Shown here in pieces: positions 22,333 through 32,610 of a DNA stretch of 64,000 nt. Made by a program: the position numbers and the translations under genes. Source of the DNA: Elymus sibiricus (Eukaryota > Streptophyta > Magnoliopsida > Poales > Poaceae); assembly GCA_039707655.1 (NCBI GenBank), contig CM077673.1, forward strand, positions 4,970,001-5,034,000, in the 5' to 3' direction. The stretch's first letter is position 1, and the number at the start of each line of letters is the position of its first letter. The notes below the pieces were generated by a model. It saw only the letters and a list, made by a program, of their open reading frames with translations, was not told where the DNA came from and searched no databases.

Positions 22333-25163
22333 CAGTGAGTAATAGCATAGAAAACTGGCCGGAACAGACAAAATCTGCTAGTTTTGGCGAGGTCCCGGTA
22401 ACCGGTCCACGGGCTTCCCCGAATGTTCGGACGGCCACGACAACCAAAAAAACAGTGAATAATAGCATAGAAATCTGGTCAGAATGGAAAAAATCTGCGA
22501 GTTTTGGCGAGGTCCCCGTAAGCGAACCCCGAGGTTCCCCGAACATTTGGATCGCCCCGGGACCCATAACCAGTGAGTAATAGCATAGAAAACAGGTAAG
22601 AATGGACCAAATCTGCGAGTTTTGGCGATGTCACCGTAACCGGTCCACAGGCTTCCCCGAACGTGCGGACGACCAAGACAACCAAAAAACAGTGAATAAT
22701 AGCACAGAAAACTAGTAAGAATGGACCAAATCTGCGAGTTTTGGCGAGGTCCCCGTAACCGGACCCCGGGCTTCCCCGAACGTTCGGACGACCACGACAA
22801 CCAAAAAACAGTGAATAATAGCATAGAAAACTGGTAAGAATGGACCAAATCTGCGAGTTTTGGCAAGGTCCCCGGGCATCCCCAAATGTTGGGACGACCA
22901 CAACAACCAAAAACAGTGAATAATAGCATAGAAAACAGGTAAGAATGGACCAAATCTGCGAGTTTTGGCGAGGTCCCCGTAAGCGGACCCCATGGTTCCC
23001 CGAACGTGTCGATCGTCCCGAGACCCAAAATCAGTGAGTGCATAGAAAACTGGCCGGAACAGACAAAATCTGCTAGTTTTGGCGAGGTCCCGGTAACCGG
23101 TCCACGGGCTTCCCCGAATGTTCGGACGGCCTCGACAACCAAAAAAACAGTGAATAATAGCATAGAAATCTGGTCAGAATGGACAAAATCTGCGAGTTTT
23201 GGCGAGGTCCACGTAAGCGGACCCCGGGGTTCCCCGAACATTTGGATCGCCCCGGGACCCATAATCAGAGAGTAATAGCATAGAAAACAGGTAAGAATGG
23301 ACCAAATCTGCGAGTTTTGGCGATGTCCCCGTAACCGGTCCACGGGCTTCCCCGAACGTTCGGACGACCAAGACAACCAAAAAACAGTGAATAATAGAAC
23401 AGGAAACTAGTAAGAATGGACCAAATCTGCGAGTTTTGGTGAGGTCCCCGTAACCGGACCCTGGGCTTCCCCGAACGTTCGGAGGACCACGACAACCAAA
23501 AAACAGTGAATAATAGCATAGAAAACTGGTAAGAATGCACCAAATTTGCGAGTTTTGGCAAGGTCCCCGTAACCGGACCCCGAGCATCCCCAAATGTTGG
23601 GACGACGACAACAACCAAAAACTGTGAATAATAGCATAGAAAACTGGTCAGACTGGACCAAATCTGCGAGTTCTGGCGAGGTCCCCGTAAGCAGACCCCA
23701 TGGTTCCCCGAACGTCTCGATCGTCCCAAGACCCAAAATCAGTGAGTAATAGCATAGAAAACTGGCCGGAACAGACAAAATCTGCTAGTTTTGGCGAGGT
23801 CCCGGTAACCGGTCCACGGGCTTCCCCGAATGTTCGGACGGCCATGACAACCAAAAAAACAGTGAATAATAGCATAGAAATCTGGTCAGAATGGACAAAA
23901 TCTGCGAGTTTTGGCGAGGTCCCCGTAAGCGAACCCCGGGGTTCCCCGAACATTTGGATCGCCCCGGGACCCATAATCAGAGAGTAATAGCATAGAAAAC
24001 AGGTAAGAATGGACCAAATCTGCGAGTTTTGGCGATGTCACCGTAACCGGTCCACGGGCTTCCCCGAATGTTCGGACGACCAAGACAACCAAAAAACCGT
24101 GAATAATAGCACAAAAAACTAGTAAGAATGGACCAAATCTGCGAGTTTTGGCGAGGTCCCCGTAACCGGACGCCGGGCTTCCCCGAACGTTCGGACGACC
24201 ACGACAAACAAAAAACAGTGAATAATAGCATAGAAAACTGGTAAGAATGGACCAAATCTGCGAGTTTTGGCAAGGTCCCCGTAACCGGTCCCCGGGCATC
24301 CCCAAATGTTGGGACGACCACAACAACCAAAAACAGTGAATAATAGCATAGAAAACAGGTAAGAATGGACCAAATCTGCGAGTTTTGGCGAGGTCCCCGT
24401 AAACGGACCCCATGGTTCCCCGAACGTTTCGATCGTCCCGAGACCCAAAATCAGTGAGTAATAGCATAGAAAACTGGCCGGAAAAGACAAAATCTGCTAG
24501 TTTTGGCGAGGTCCCGGTAACCGGTCCACGGGCTTCCCCGAATGTTCGGACGGCCACGACAACCAAAAAAACAGTGAATAATAGCATAGAAATCTGGTCA
24601 GAATGGACAAAATCTGCGAGTTTTGTCGAGGTCCCCGTAAGCGGACCCCGGGGTTCCCCGAACATTTGGATCGGCCCGGGACCCATAATCAGAGAGTAAT
24701 AGCATAGAAAACAGGTAAGAATTGACCAAATCTGCGAGTTTTGGCGATGTCCCCGTAACCGGTCCACGGGCTTCCCCGAACGTTCGGACGACCACGACAA
24801 CCAAAAAACAGTGAATAATAGAACAGGAAACTAGTAAGAATGGACGAAATCTGCGAGTTTTGGTGAGGTCCCCGTAACCGGACCCTGGGCTTCCCCGAAC
24901 GTTCGGACGACCACGACAACCAAAAAACAGTGAATAATAGCATAGAAAACTGGTAAGAATGCACCAAATTTGCGAGTTTTGGCAAGGTCCCCGTAACCGG
25001 ACCCCGAGCATCCCCAAATGTTGGGACGACCACAACAACCAAAAACAGTGAATAATAGCATAGAAAACTGGTCAGACTGGACCAAATCTGCGAGTTCTGG
25101 CGAGGTCCCCGTAAGCGGACCCCATGGTTCCCCGAACGTCTCGATCGTCCCAAGACCCAAAAT
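22333..25163 (+). repeat. Block 2 24-mer, probable ancestral form (2,831 bp)
   Basis: This unit has all markers of the 23-mer (13-bp E deletion after 22873, 4-base A deletion near 23039) but keeps four complete A-F sets. The length is 2,713 plus 118. It sits at the right edge of block 2, where an unhomogenised copy of the parent would be expected. Restoration of B by gene conversion cannot be excluded. Confidence 0.88.
24572..24689 (+). repeat. B monomer retained in the 24-mer
   Basis: This is the monomer absent at the same place in all 23-mers. It has two private changes, TTTTGTCGAGG and GGATCGGCCCGGG, in line with long independent persistence. Confidence 0.85.
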
Positions 25164-25861
25164 CAGTGACTAATAGCATAGAAAACTGGCCGGAACAGAC
25201 AAAATCTGCTAGTTTTGGCGAGGTCCCGGTAACCGGTCCACGGGCTTCCCCGAATTTCGGACGGCCACGACAACCAAAAAAACAGTGAATAATAGCATAG
25301 AAATCTGGTCAGAATGGACAAAATCTGCGAGTTTTGGCGAGGTCCCCGTAAGCGAACCCCGGGGTTCCCCAAACATTAGGATCGCCCCGGGACCCATAAC
25401 CAGTGAGTAATAGCATAGAAAACAGGTAAGAATGGACCAAATCTGCGAGTTTTGGCGATGTCACCGTAACCGGTCCACAGGCTTCCCCGAACGTTCGGAC
25501 GACCAAGACAACCACAAAACTGTGAATAATAGCACAGAAAACTAGTAAGAATGGACCAAATCTGCGAGTTTTGGCGAGGTCCCGGTAACCGGACCCCGGG
25601 CTTCCCCGAACGTTCGGACGACCACGACAACCAAAAAACAGTGAATAATAGCATAGAAAACTGGTAAGAATGGACCAAATCTGCGAGTTTTGGCAAGGTC
25701 CCCGGGCATCCCCAAATGTTGGGACGACCACAACAACCAAAAACAGTAAATAATAGCATAGAAAACAGGTAAGAATGGACCAAATCTGCGAGTTCTGGCG
25801 AGGTCCCCGTAAGCGGACCCCATGGTTCCCCGAACGTGTCGATCGTCCCGAGACCCAAAAT
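25164..25861 (+). repeat. Six-mer relic with 13-bp and 1-base deletions (698 bp)
   Basis: It shares with 7124-7821 the one-base loss in A (GAATTTCGG), the 13-bp loss in E (after 25703) and the same 698-bp length. These two similar six-mers bracket block 2. The next A start (25862) is intact here, lacking the 4-base deletion. Confidence 0.85.
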
Positions 25862-25981
25862 CAGTGAGTAATAGCATAGAAAACTGGCCGGAACAGACAA
25901 AATCTGCTAGTTTTGGCGAGGTCCCGGTAAACGGTCCACGGGCTTCCCCGAATGTTCGGACGGCCACGACAACCAAAAAAA

Positions 25982-26100
25982 CAGTGAATAATAGCATAGA
26001 AATCTGGTTAGAATGGACAAAATCTGCGAGTTTTGGCGAGGTCCCCGTAACCGGTCCACGGGCTTCCCCGAACGTTCGGACGACCAAGACAACCAAAAAA
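25982..26100 (+). repeat. B/C hybrid monomer
   Basis: The first half is B (CTGGTTAGAATGGAC, GGCGAGGTCCCCGTAA). The second half is C (CCGGTCCACGGG, GACCAAGACAACC). The switch lies in the shared GGTCCCCGTAA block around 26040-26052. Confidence 0.85.
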
Positions 26101-26219
26101 CAGTGAATAATAGAACAGGAAACTAGTAAGAATGGACCAAATCTGCGAGTTTTGGTGAGGTCCCGGTAACCGGACCCTGGGCTTCCCCGAACGTTCGGAC
26201 GACCACGACAACCAAAAAA

Positions 26220-26324
26220 CAGTGAATAATAGCATAGAAAACTGGTAAGAATGGACCAAATCTGCGAGTTTTGGCAAGGTCCCCGGGCATCCCCAAATGT
26301 TGGGACGACCACAACAACCAAAAA
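26220..26324 (+). repeat. E monomer with 13-bp deletion (105 bp), second occurrence in the zone
   Basis: GGCAAGGTCCCC runs directly into GGGCATCC at 26284/26285. The following monomer starts CAGTAAATAATAG, a mark also seen at the same place near 25745. The two E-F stretches in the zone are therefore duplicates of each other. Confidence 0.85.
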
Positions 26325-26442
26325 CAGTAAATAATAGCATAGAAAACAGGTAAGAATGGACCAAATCTGCGAGTTTTGGCGAGGTCCCCGTAAGCGGACC
26401 CCGGGGTTCCCCGAACATTTGGATCGTCCCGGGACCCATAAT
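26325..26442 (+). repeat. F/B hybrid monomer
   Basis: It opens as F (AACAGGTAAGAATGGACC) and closes as B (ACCCCGGGGTTCC, GAACATTTGGATCG, GACCCATAAT), so the phase jumps from F straight to C. Together with the B/C hybrid it removes and repeats parts of six-mers without changing monomer length. Confidence 0.85.
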
Positions 26443-26916
26443 CAGAGAGTAATAGCATAGAAAACAGGTAAGAATGGACCAAATCTGCGAGTTTTGGCGA
26501 TGTCCCCGTAACCGGTCCACGGGCTTCCCCGAACGTTCGGACGACCAAGACAACGAAAAAACAGTGAATAATAGCACAGAAAACTAGTAAGAATGGACCA
26601 AATCTGCGAGTTTTGGCGAGGTCCCCGTAATCGGACCCCCGGCTTCCCCGAACGTTCGGACGACCACGACAATCAAAAAACAGTGAATAATAGCATAGAA
26701 AACGGGTAAGAATGGACCAAATCTGCGAGTTTTGGCAAGGTCCCCGTAAACGGTCCCCGGGCATCCCCAAATGTTGGGACGACCACAACAACCAAAAACA
26801 GTGAATAATAGCATAGAAAACAGGTAAGAATGGACCAAATCTGCGAGTTTTGGCGAGGTCCCCGTAAGCGGACCCCATGGTTCCCCGAACGTCTCGATCG
26901 TCCCGAGACCCAAAAT

Positions 26917-28340
26917 CAGTGAGTAATAGCATAGAAAACTGGCCGGAACAGACAAAATCTGCTAGTTTTGGCGAGGTTCCGGTAACCGGTCCACGGGCTT
27001 CCCCGAATGTTTGGACGGCCACGACAACCAAAAAAACAGTGAATAATAGCATAGAAATCTGGTCAGAATGGACAAAATCTGCGAGTTTTGGCGAGGTCCC
27101 CGTAAGCGGACCCCGGGGTTCCCCGAACATTTGGATCGCCCCGGGACCCATAATCAGTGAGTAATAGCATAGAAAATAGGTAAGAATTGACCAAATCTGC
27201 GAGTTTTGGCGATGTCACCGTAACCGGTCCACGGGCTTCCCCGAACGTTCGGACGACCAAGACAACGAAAAAACAGTGAATAATAGCACAGAAAACTAGT
27301 AAGAATGGACCAAATCTGCGAGTTTTGGCGAGGTCCCCGTAATCGGACCCCCGGCTTCCCCGAACGTTCGGACGACCACGACAATCAAAAAACAGTGAAT
27401 AATAGCATAGAAAACCGGTAAGAATGGACCAAATCTGCGAGTTTTGGCAAGGTCCCCGTAAACGGTCCCCGGGCATCCCCAAATGTTGGGACGACCACAA
27501 CAACCAAAAACAGTGAATAATAGCATAGAAAACAGGTAAGAATGGACCAAATCTGCGAGTTTTGGCGAGGTCCCCGTAAGCGGACCCCATCGTTCCCCGA
27601 ACGTCTCGATCGTCCCGAGACCCAAAATCAGTGAGTAATAGCATAGAAAACTGGCCGGAACAGACAAAATCTGCTAGTTTTGGCGAGGTTCCGGTAACCG
27701 GTCCACGGGCTTCCCCGAATGTTTGGACGGCCACGACAACCAAAAAAACAGTGAATAATAGCATAGAAATCTGGTCAGAATGGACAAAATCTGCGAGTTT
27801 TGGCGAGGTCCCCGTAAGCGGACCCCGGGGTTCCCCGAACATTTGGATCGCCCCGGGACCCATAATCAGTGAGTAATAGCATAGAAAATAGGTAAGAATG
27901 GACCAAATCTGCGAGTTTTGGCGATGTCAACGTAACCGGTCCACGGGCTTCCCCGAACGTTCGGACGACCAAGACAACCAAAAAACAGTGAATAATAGCA
28001 CAGAAAGCTAGTAAGAATGGACCAAATCTGCGAGTTTTGGCGAGGTCCCCGTAACCGGACCCTGGGCTTCCCCGAACGTTCGGACGACCACGACAACCAA
28101 AAAACAGTGAATAATAGCATAGAAAACCGGTAAGAATGGACCAAATCTGCGAGTTTTGGCAAGGTCCCCGTAACCGGACCCCGGGCATCCCCAAATGTTG
28201 GGACGACCACAAGAACCAAAAACAGTGAATAATAGCATAGAAAACAGGTAAGAATGGACCAAATCTGCGAGTTTTGGCGAGGTCCCCGTAAGCGGACCCC
28301 ATGGTTCCCTGAACGTTTCGATCGTCCCGAGACCCAAAAT
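26917..28340 (+). repeat. Two adjacent near-identical six-mers (712-bp direct duplication)
   Basis: The units 26917-27628 and 27629-28340 share GGTTCCGG and GTTTGGACGG in A and other gamma-like marks. The stretch from the preceding D to this A (26562-26955) is likewise repeated 712 bp on, with few changes; one is CCATCG for CCATGG near 27589. This is the simplest, single six-mer duplication in the window. Confidence 0.8.
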
Positions 28341-29052
28341 CAGTGAGTAATAGCATAGAAAACAGGCCGGAACAGACAAAATCTGCTAGTTTTGGCGAGG
28401 ACCCGGTAACCGATCCACGGGCTTCCCCGAATGTTCGGACGACCACGACAACCAAAAAAACAGTGAATAATAGCATAGAAATCTGGTCAGAATGGACAAA
28501 ATCTGCGAGTTTTGGCGAGGTCCCCGTAAGCGGACCCCGGGGTTCCCCGAACATTTGGATCGCCCCGGGACCCATAATCAGAGAGTAATAGCATAGAAAA
28601 CAGGTAAGAATGGACCAAATCTGCGAGTTTTGGCGATGTCCCCGTAACCGGTCCACGGGCTTCCCCGAACGTTCGGACGACCAAGACAACCAAAAAACAG
28701 TGAATAATAGAACAGGAAACTAGTAAGAATGGACCAAATCTGCGAGTTTTGGTGAGGTCCCCGTAACCGGACCCTGGGCTTCCCCGAACGTTCGGACGAC
28801 CACGACAACCAAAAAACAGTGAATAATAGCATAGAAAACGGGTAAGAATGCACCAAATCTGCGAGTTTTGGCAAGGTCCCCGTAACCGGTCCCCGGGCAT
28901 CCCCAAATGTTGGGACGACCACAACAACCAAAAACTGTGAATAATAGCATAGAAAACTGGTCAAACTGGACCAAATCTGCGAGTTTTGGCGAGGTCCCCG
29001 TAAGCGGACCCCATGGTTCCCCGAACGTCTCGATCGTCCCGAGACCCAAAAT
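28341..29052 (+). repeat. Alpha-type six-mer
   Basis: It has CAGGCCGG and CCGATCCACGGG in A, AACAGGAAACTAG in D, GAATGCACC in E and CTGGTCAAACTGG in F, the set that later defines alpha in the 18-mer. A private GAGGACCCGG occurs in A near 28398. Confidence 0.82.
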
Positions 29053-29763
29053 CAGTGAGTAATAGCATAGAAAACTGGCCGGAACAGACAAAATCTGCTA
29101 GTTTTGGCGAGGTTCCGGTAAACGGTCCACGGGATTCCCCGAATGTTCGGACGGCCACGACAACCAAAAAAACAGTGAATAATAGCATAGAAATCTGGTC
29201 AGAATGGACAAAATCTGCGAGTTTTCGGGAGGTCCCCGTAAGCGAACCCCGGGGTTCCCCGAACATTTGGATCGCCCCGGGACCCATAATCAGTGAGTAA
29301 TAGCATAGAAAATAGGTAAGAATGGCCAAATCTGCGAGTTTTGGCGATGTCAACGTAACCGGTCCACAGGCTTCCCCGAACGTTCGGACGACCAAGACAA
29401 CCAAAAAACAGTGAATAATAGCACAGAAAGCTAGTAAGAATGGACCAAATCTGCGAGTTTTGGCGAGGTCCCCGTAATCGGACCCCCGGCTTCCCCGAAC
29501 GTTCGGACGACCACGACAATCAAAAAACAGTGAATAATAGCATAGAAAACCGGTAAGAATGGACCAAATCTGCGAGTTTTGGCAAGGTCCCCGTAACCGG
29601 TCCCCGGGCATCCCCAAATGTTGGGACGACCACAACAACCAAAAACAGTGAATAATAGCATAGAAAACAGGTAAGAATGGACCAAATCTGCGAGTTTTGG
29701 CGAGGTCCCCGTAAGCGGACCCCATGGTTCCCCGAACGTCTCGATCGTCCCGAGACCCAAAAT

Positions 29764-32610
29764 CAGTGAGTAATAGCATAGAAAACTGGCCGGAACAGAC
29801 AAAATCTGCTAGTTTTGGCGAGGTTCCGGTAACCGGTCCACGGGCTTCCCCGAATGTTTGGACGGCCACGACAACCAAAAAAACAGTGAATAATAGCATA
29901 GAAATCTGGTCAGAATGGACAAAATCTGCGAGTTTTCGGGAGGTCCCCGTAAGCGGACCCCGGGGTTCCCCGAACATTTGGATCGCCCCGGGACCCATAA
30001 TCAGTGAGTAATAGCATAGAAAATAGGTAAGAATGGCCAAATCTGCGAGTTTTGGCGATGTCAACGTAACCGGTCCACAGGCTTCCCCGAACGTTCGGAC
30101 GACCAAGACAACCAAAAAACAGTGAATAATAGCACAGAAAGCTAGTAAGAATGGACCAAATCTTCGAGTTTTGGCGAGGTCCCCGTAACCGGACCCCGGG
30201 CTTCCCCGAACGTTCGGACGACCACGACAACCAAAAAACAGTGAATAATAGCATAGAAAACCGGTAAGAATGGACCAAATCTGCGAGTTTTGGCAAGGTC
30301 CCAGTAACCGGACCCCGGGCATCCCCAAAGGTTGGGACGACCACAAGAACCAAAAACTGTGAATAATAGCATAGAAAACTGGTAAGAATGGACCAAATCT
30401 GCGAGTTCTGGCGAGGTCCCCGTAAGCGGACCCCATGGTTCCCTGAACGTCTCGATCGTCCCGAGACCCAAAATCAGTGAGTAATAGCATAGAAAACTGG
30501 CCGGAACAGACAAAATCTGCTAGTTTTGGCGAGGTCCCGGTAACCGGTCCACGGGCTTCCCCGAATGTTCGGACGGCCACGACAACCAAAAAAACAGTGA
30601 ATAATAGCATAGAAATCTGGTTAGAATGGACAAAATCTGCGAGTTTTGGCGAGGTCCCCGTAAGCGGACCCCGGGGTTCCCCGAACATTTGGATCGCCCC
30701 GGGACCCATAATCAGACAGTAATAGCATAGAAAACAGGTAAGAATTGACCAAATCTGCGAGTTTTGGCGATGTCACCGTAACCGGTCCACGGGCTTCCCC
30801 GAACGTTCGGACGACCAAGACAACGAAAAAACAGTGAATAATAGCACAGAAAACTAGTAAGAATGGACCAAATCTGCGAGTTTTGGCGAGGTCCCCGTAA
30901 TCGGACCCCCGGCTTCCCCGAACGTTCGGACGACCACGACAACCAAAAAACAGTGAATAATAGCATAGAAAACTGGTAAGAATGCACCAAATTTGCGAGT
31001 TTTGGCAAGGTCCCCGTAACCGGACCCCGAGCATCCCCAAATGTTGGGACGACCACAACAACCAAAAACAGTGAATAATAGCATAGAAAACAGGTAAGAA
31101 TGGACCAAATCTGCGAGTTTTGGCGAGGTCCCCGTAAGCGGACCCCATGGTTCCCCGAACGTCTCGATCGTCCCGAGACCCAAAATCAGTGAGTAATAGC
31201 ATAGAAAACTGGCCGGAACAGACAAAATCTGCTAGTTTTGGCGAGGTTCCGGTAACCGGTCCACGGGCTTCCCCGAATGTTTGGACGGCCACGACAACCA
31301 AAAAAACAGTGAATAATAGCATAGAAATCTGGTCAGAATGGACAAAATCTGCGAGTTTTCGGGAGGTCCCCGTAAGCGAACCCCGGGGTTCCCCGAACAT
31401 TTGGATCGCCCCGGGACCCATAATCAGTGAGTAATAGCATAGAAAATAGGTAAGAATGGACCAAATCTGCGAGTTTTGGCGATGTCAACGTAACCGGTCC
31501 ACAGGCTTCCCCGAACGTTCGGACGACCAAGACAACCAAAAAACAGTGAATAATAGCACAGAAAGCTAGTAAGAATGGACCAAATCTTCGAGTTTTGGCG
31601 AGGTCCCCGTAACCGGACCCCGGGCTTCCCCGAACGTTCGGACGACCACGACAACCAAAAAACAGTGAATAATAGCATAGAAAACCGGTAAGAATGGACC
31701 AAATCTGCGAGTTTTGGCAAGGTCCCAGTAACCGGACCCCGGGCATCCCCAAAGGTTGGGACGACCACAAGAACCAAAAACTGTGAATAATAGCATAGAA
31801 AACTGGTAAGAATGGACCAAATCTGCGAGTTCTGGCGAGGTCCCCGTAAGCGGACCCCATGGTTCCCTGAACGTCTCGATCGTCCCGAGACCCAAAATCA
31901 GTGAGTAATAGCATAGAAAACTGGCCGGAACAGACAAAATCTGCTAGTTTTGGCGAGGTCCCGGTAACCGGTCCACGGGCTTCCCCGAATGTTCGGACGG
32001 CCACGACAACCAAAAAAACAGTGAATAATAGCATAGAAATCTGGTTAGAATGGACAAAATCTGCGAGTTTTGGCGAGGTCCCCGTAAGCGGACCCCGGGG
32101 TTCCCCGAACATTTGGATCGCCCCGGGACCCATAATCAGACAGTAATAGCATAGAAAACAGGTAAGAATTGACCAAATCTGCGAGTTTTGGCGATGTCAC
32201 CGTAACCGGTCCACGGGCTTCCCCGAACGTTCGGACGACCAAGACAACGAAAAAACAGTGAATAATAGCACAGAAAACTAGTAAGAATGGACCAAATCTG
32301 CGAGTTTTGGCGAGGTCCCCGTAATCGGACCCCCGGCTTCCCCGAACGTTCGGACGACCACGACAACCAAAAAACAGTGAATAATAGCATAGAAAACTGG
32401 TAAGAATGCACCAAATTTGCGAGTTTTGGCAAGGTCCCCGTAACCGGACCCCGAGCATCCCCAAATGTTGGGACGACCACAACAACCAAAAACAGTGAAT
32501 AATAGCATAGAAAACAGGTAAGAATGGACCAAATCTGCGAGTTTTGGCGAGGTCCCCGTAAGCGGACCCCATGGTTCCCCGAACGTCTCGATCGTCCCGA
32601 GACCCAAAAT
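29764..32610 (+). repeat. 1,424-bp duplication of two six-mers
   Basis: The segment from about 30060 to 31420 recurs 1,424 bp later, up to about 32850. Shared private marks include AAATCTTCGAG, GTCCCAGTAACC and CCCCAAAGGTTGGG (30163/31587, 30300/31724 and 30326/31750). The left unit is one base shorter because of the AATGGCCAAAT deletion near 30031. Confidence 0.82.

Larger units (their letters stand above)
7124..25163 (+). repeat. Block 2: 2,713-bp 23-mer HOR with 14-mer and 24-mer variants
   Basis: The unit order is ABCDEF-ABCDEF-ABCDEF-ACDEF, that is, four six-mers with one B missing. Two markers recur once per unit: a 13-bp deletion in the first E (GGTCCCCGGGCATCC) and a 4-base deletion at the next A start (GTGAGTGCATAG instead of GTGAGTAATAGCATAG). 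Arithmetic agrees: four 712-bp six-mers minus 118, 13 and 4 give 2,713. Corresponding points lie 2,713 bp apart from 11482 to 19621. One copy is shortened to 14 monomers and one has 24. Confidence 0.92.
25164..26916 (+). repeat. Transition zone: mosaic of block 2 and block 3 monomers
   Basis: A six-mer with block-2 marks (25164-25861) is followed by nine monomers in the order A, B/C hybrid, D, E with 13-bp deletion, F/B hybrid, C, D, E, F. The last four already carry block-3 marks such as CAACGAAAAAAC, CCCCCGGC and CAATCAAAA. No non-satellite sequence is present. The zone looks like a pile-up of several exchanges. Confidence 0.85.

Noticed and set aside
26891..26909. GTCTCG/CGAGAC hairpin in F as a transcription terminator
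   Set aside because: It is part of the repeated monomer, lacks a following T run on the plus strand and has no gene upstream. It is recorded only as a dyad.
28961..30709. 582-codon minus-strand open reading frame, and the 304-, 344- and 503-codon frames
   Set aside because: Their translations mix three peptide themes (SPKLADLVHS, KTRRFGPFLP, QNSQIWSILT) that are just the three frames of the same monomer bases. Overlapping frames are open in parallel on the same strand. The pattern follows satellite periodicity, with no start context, codon bias or recognisable domain.
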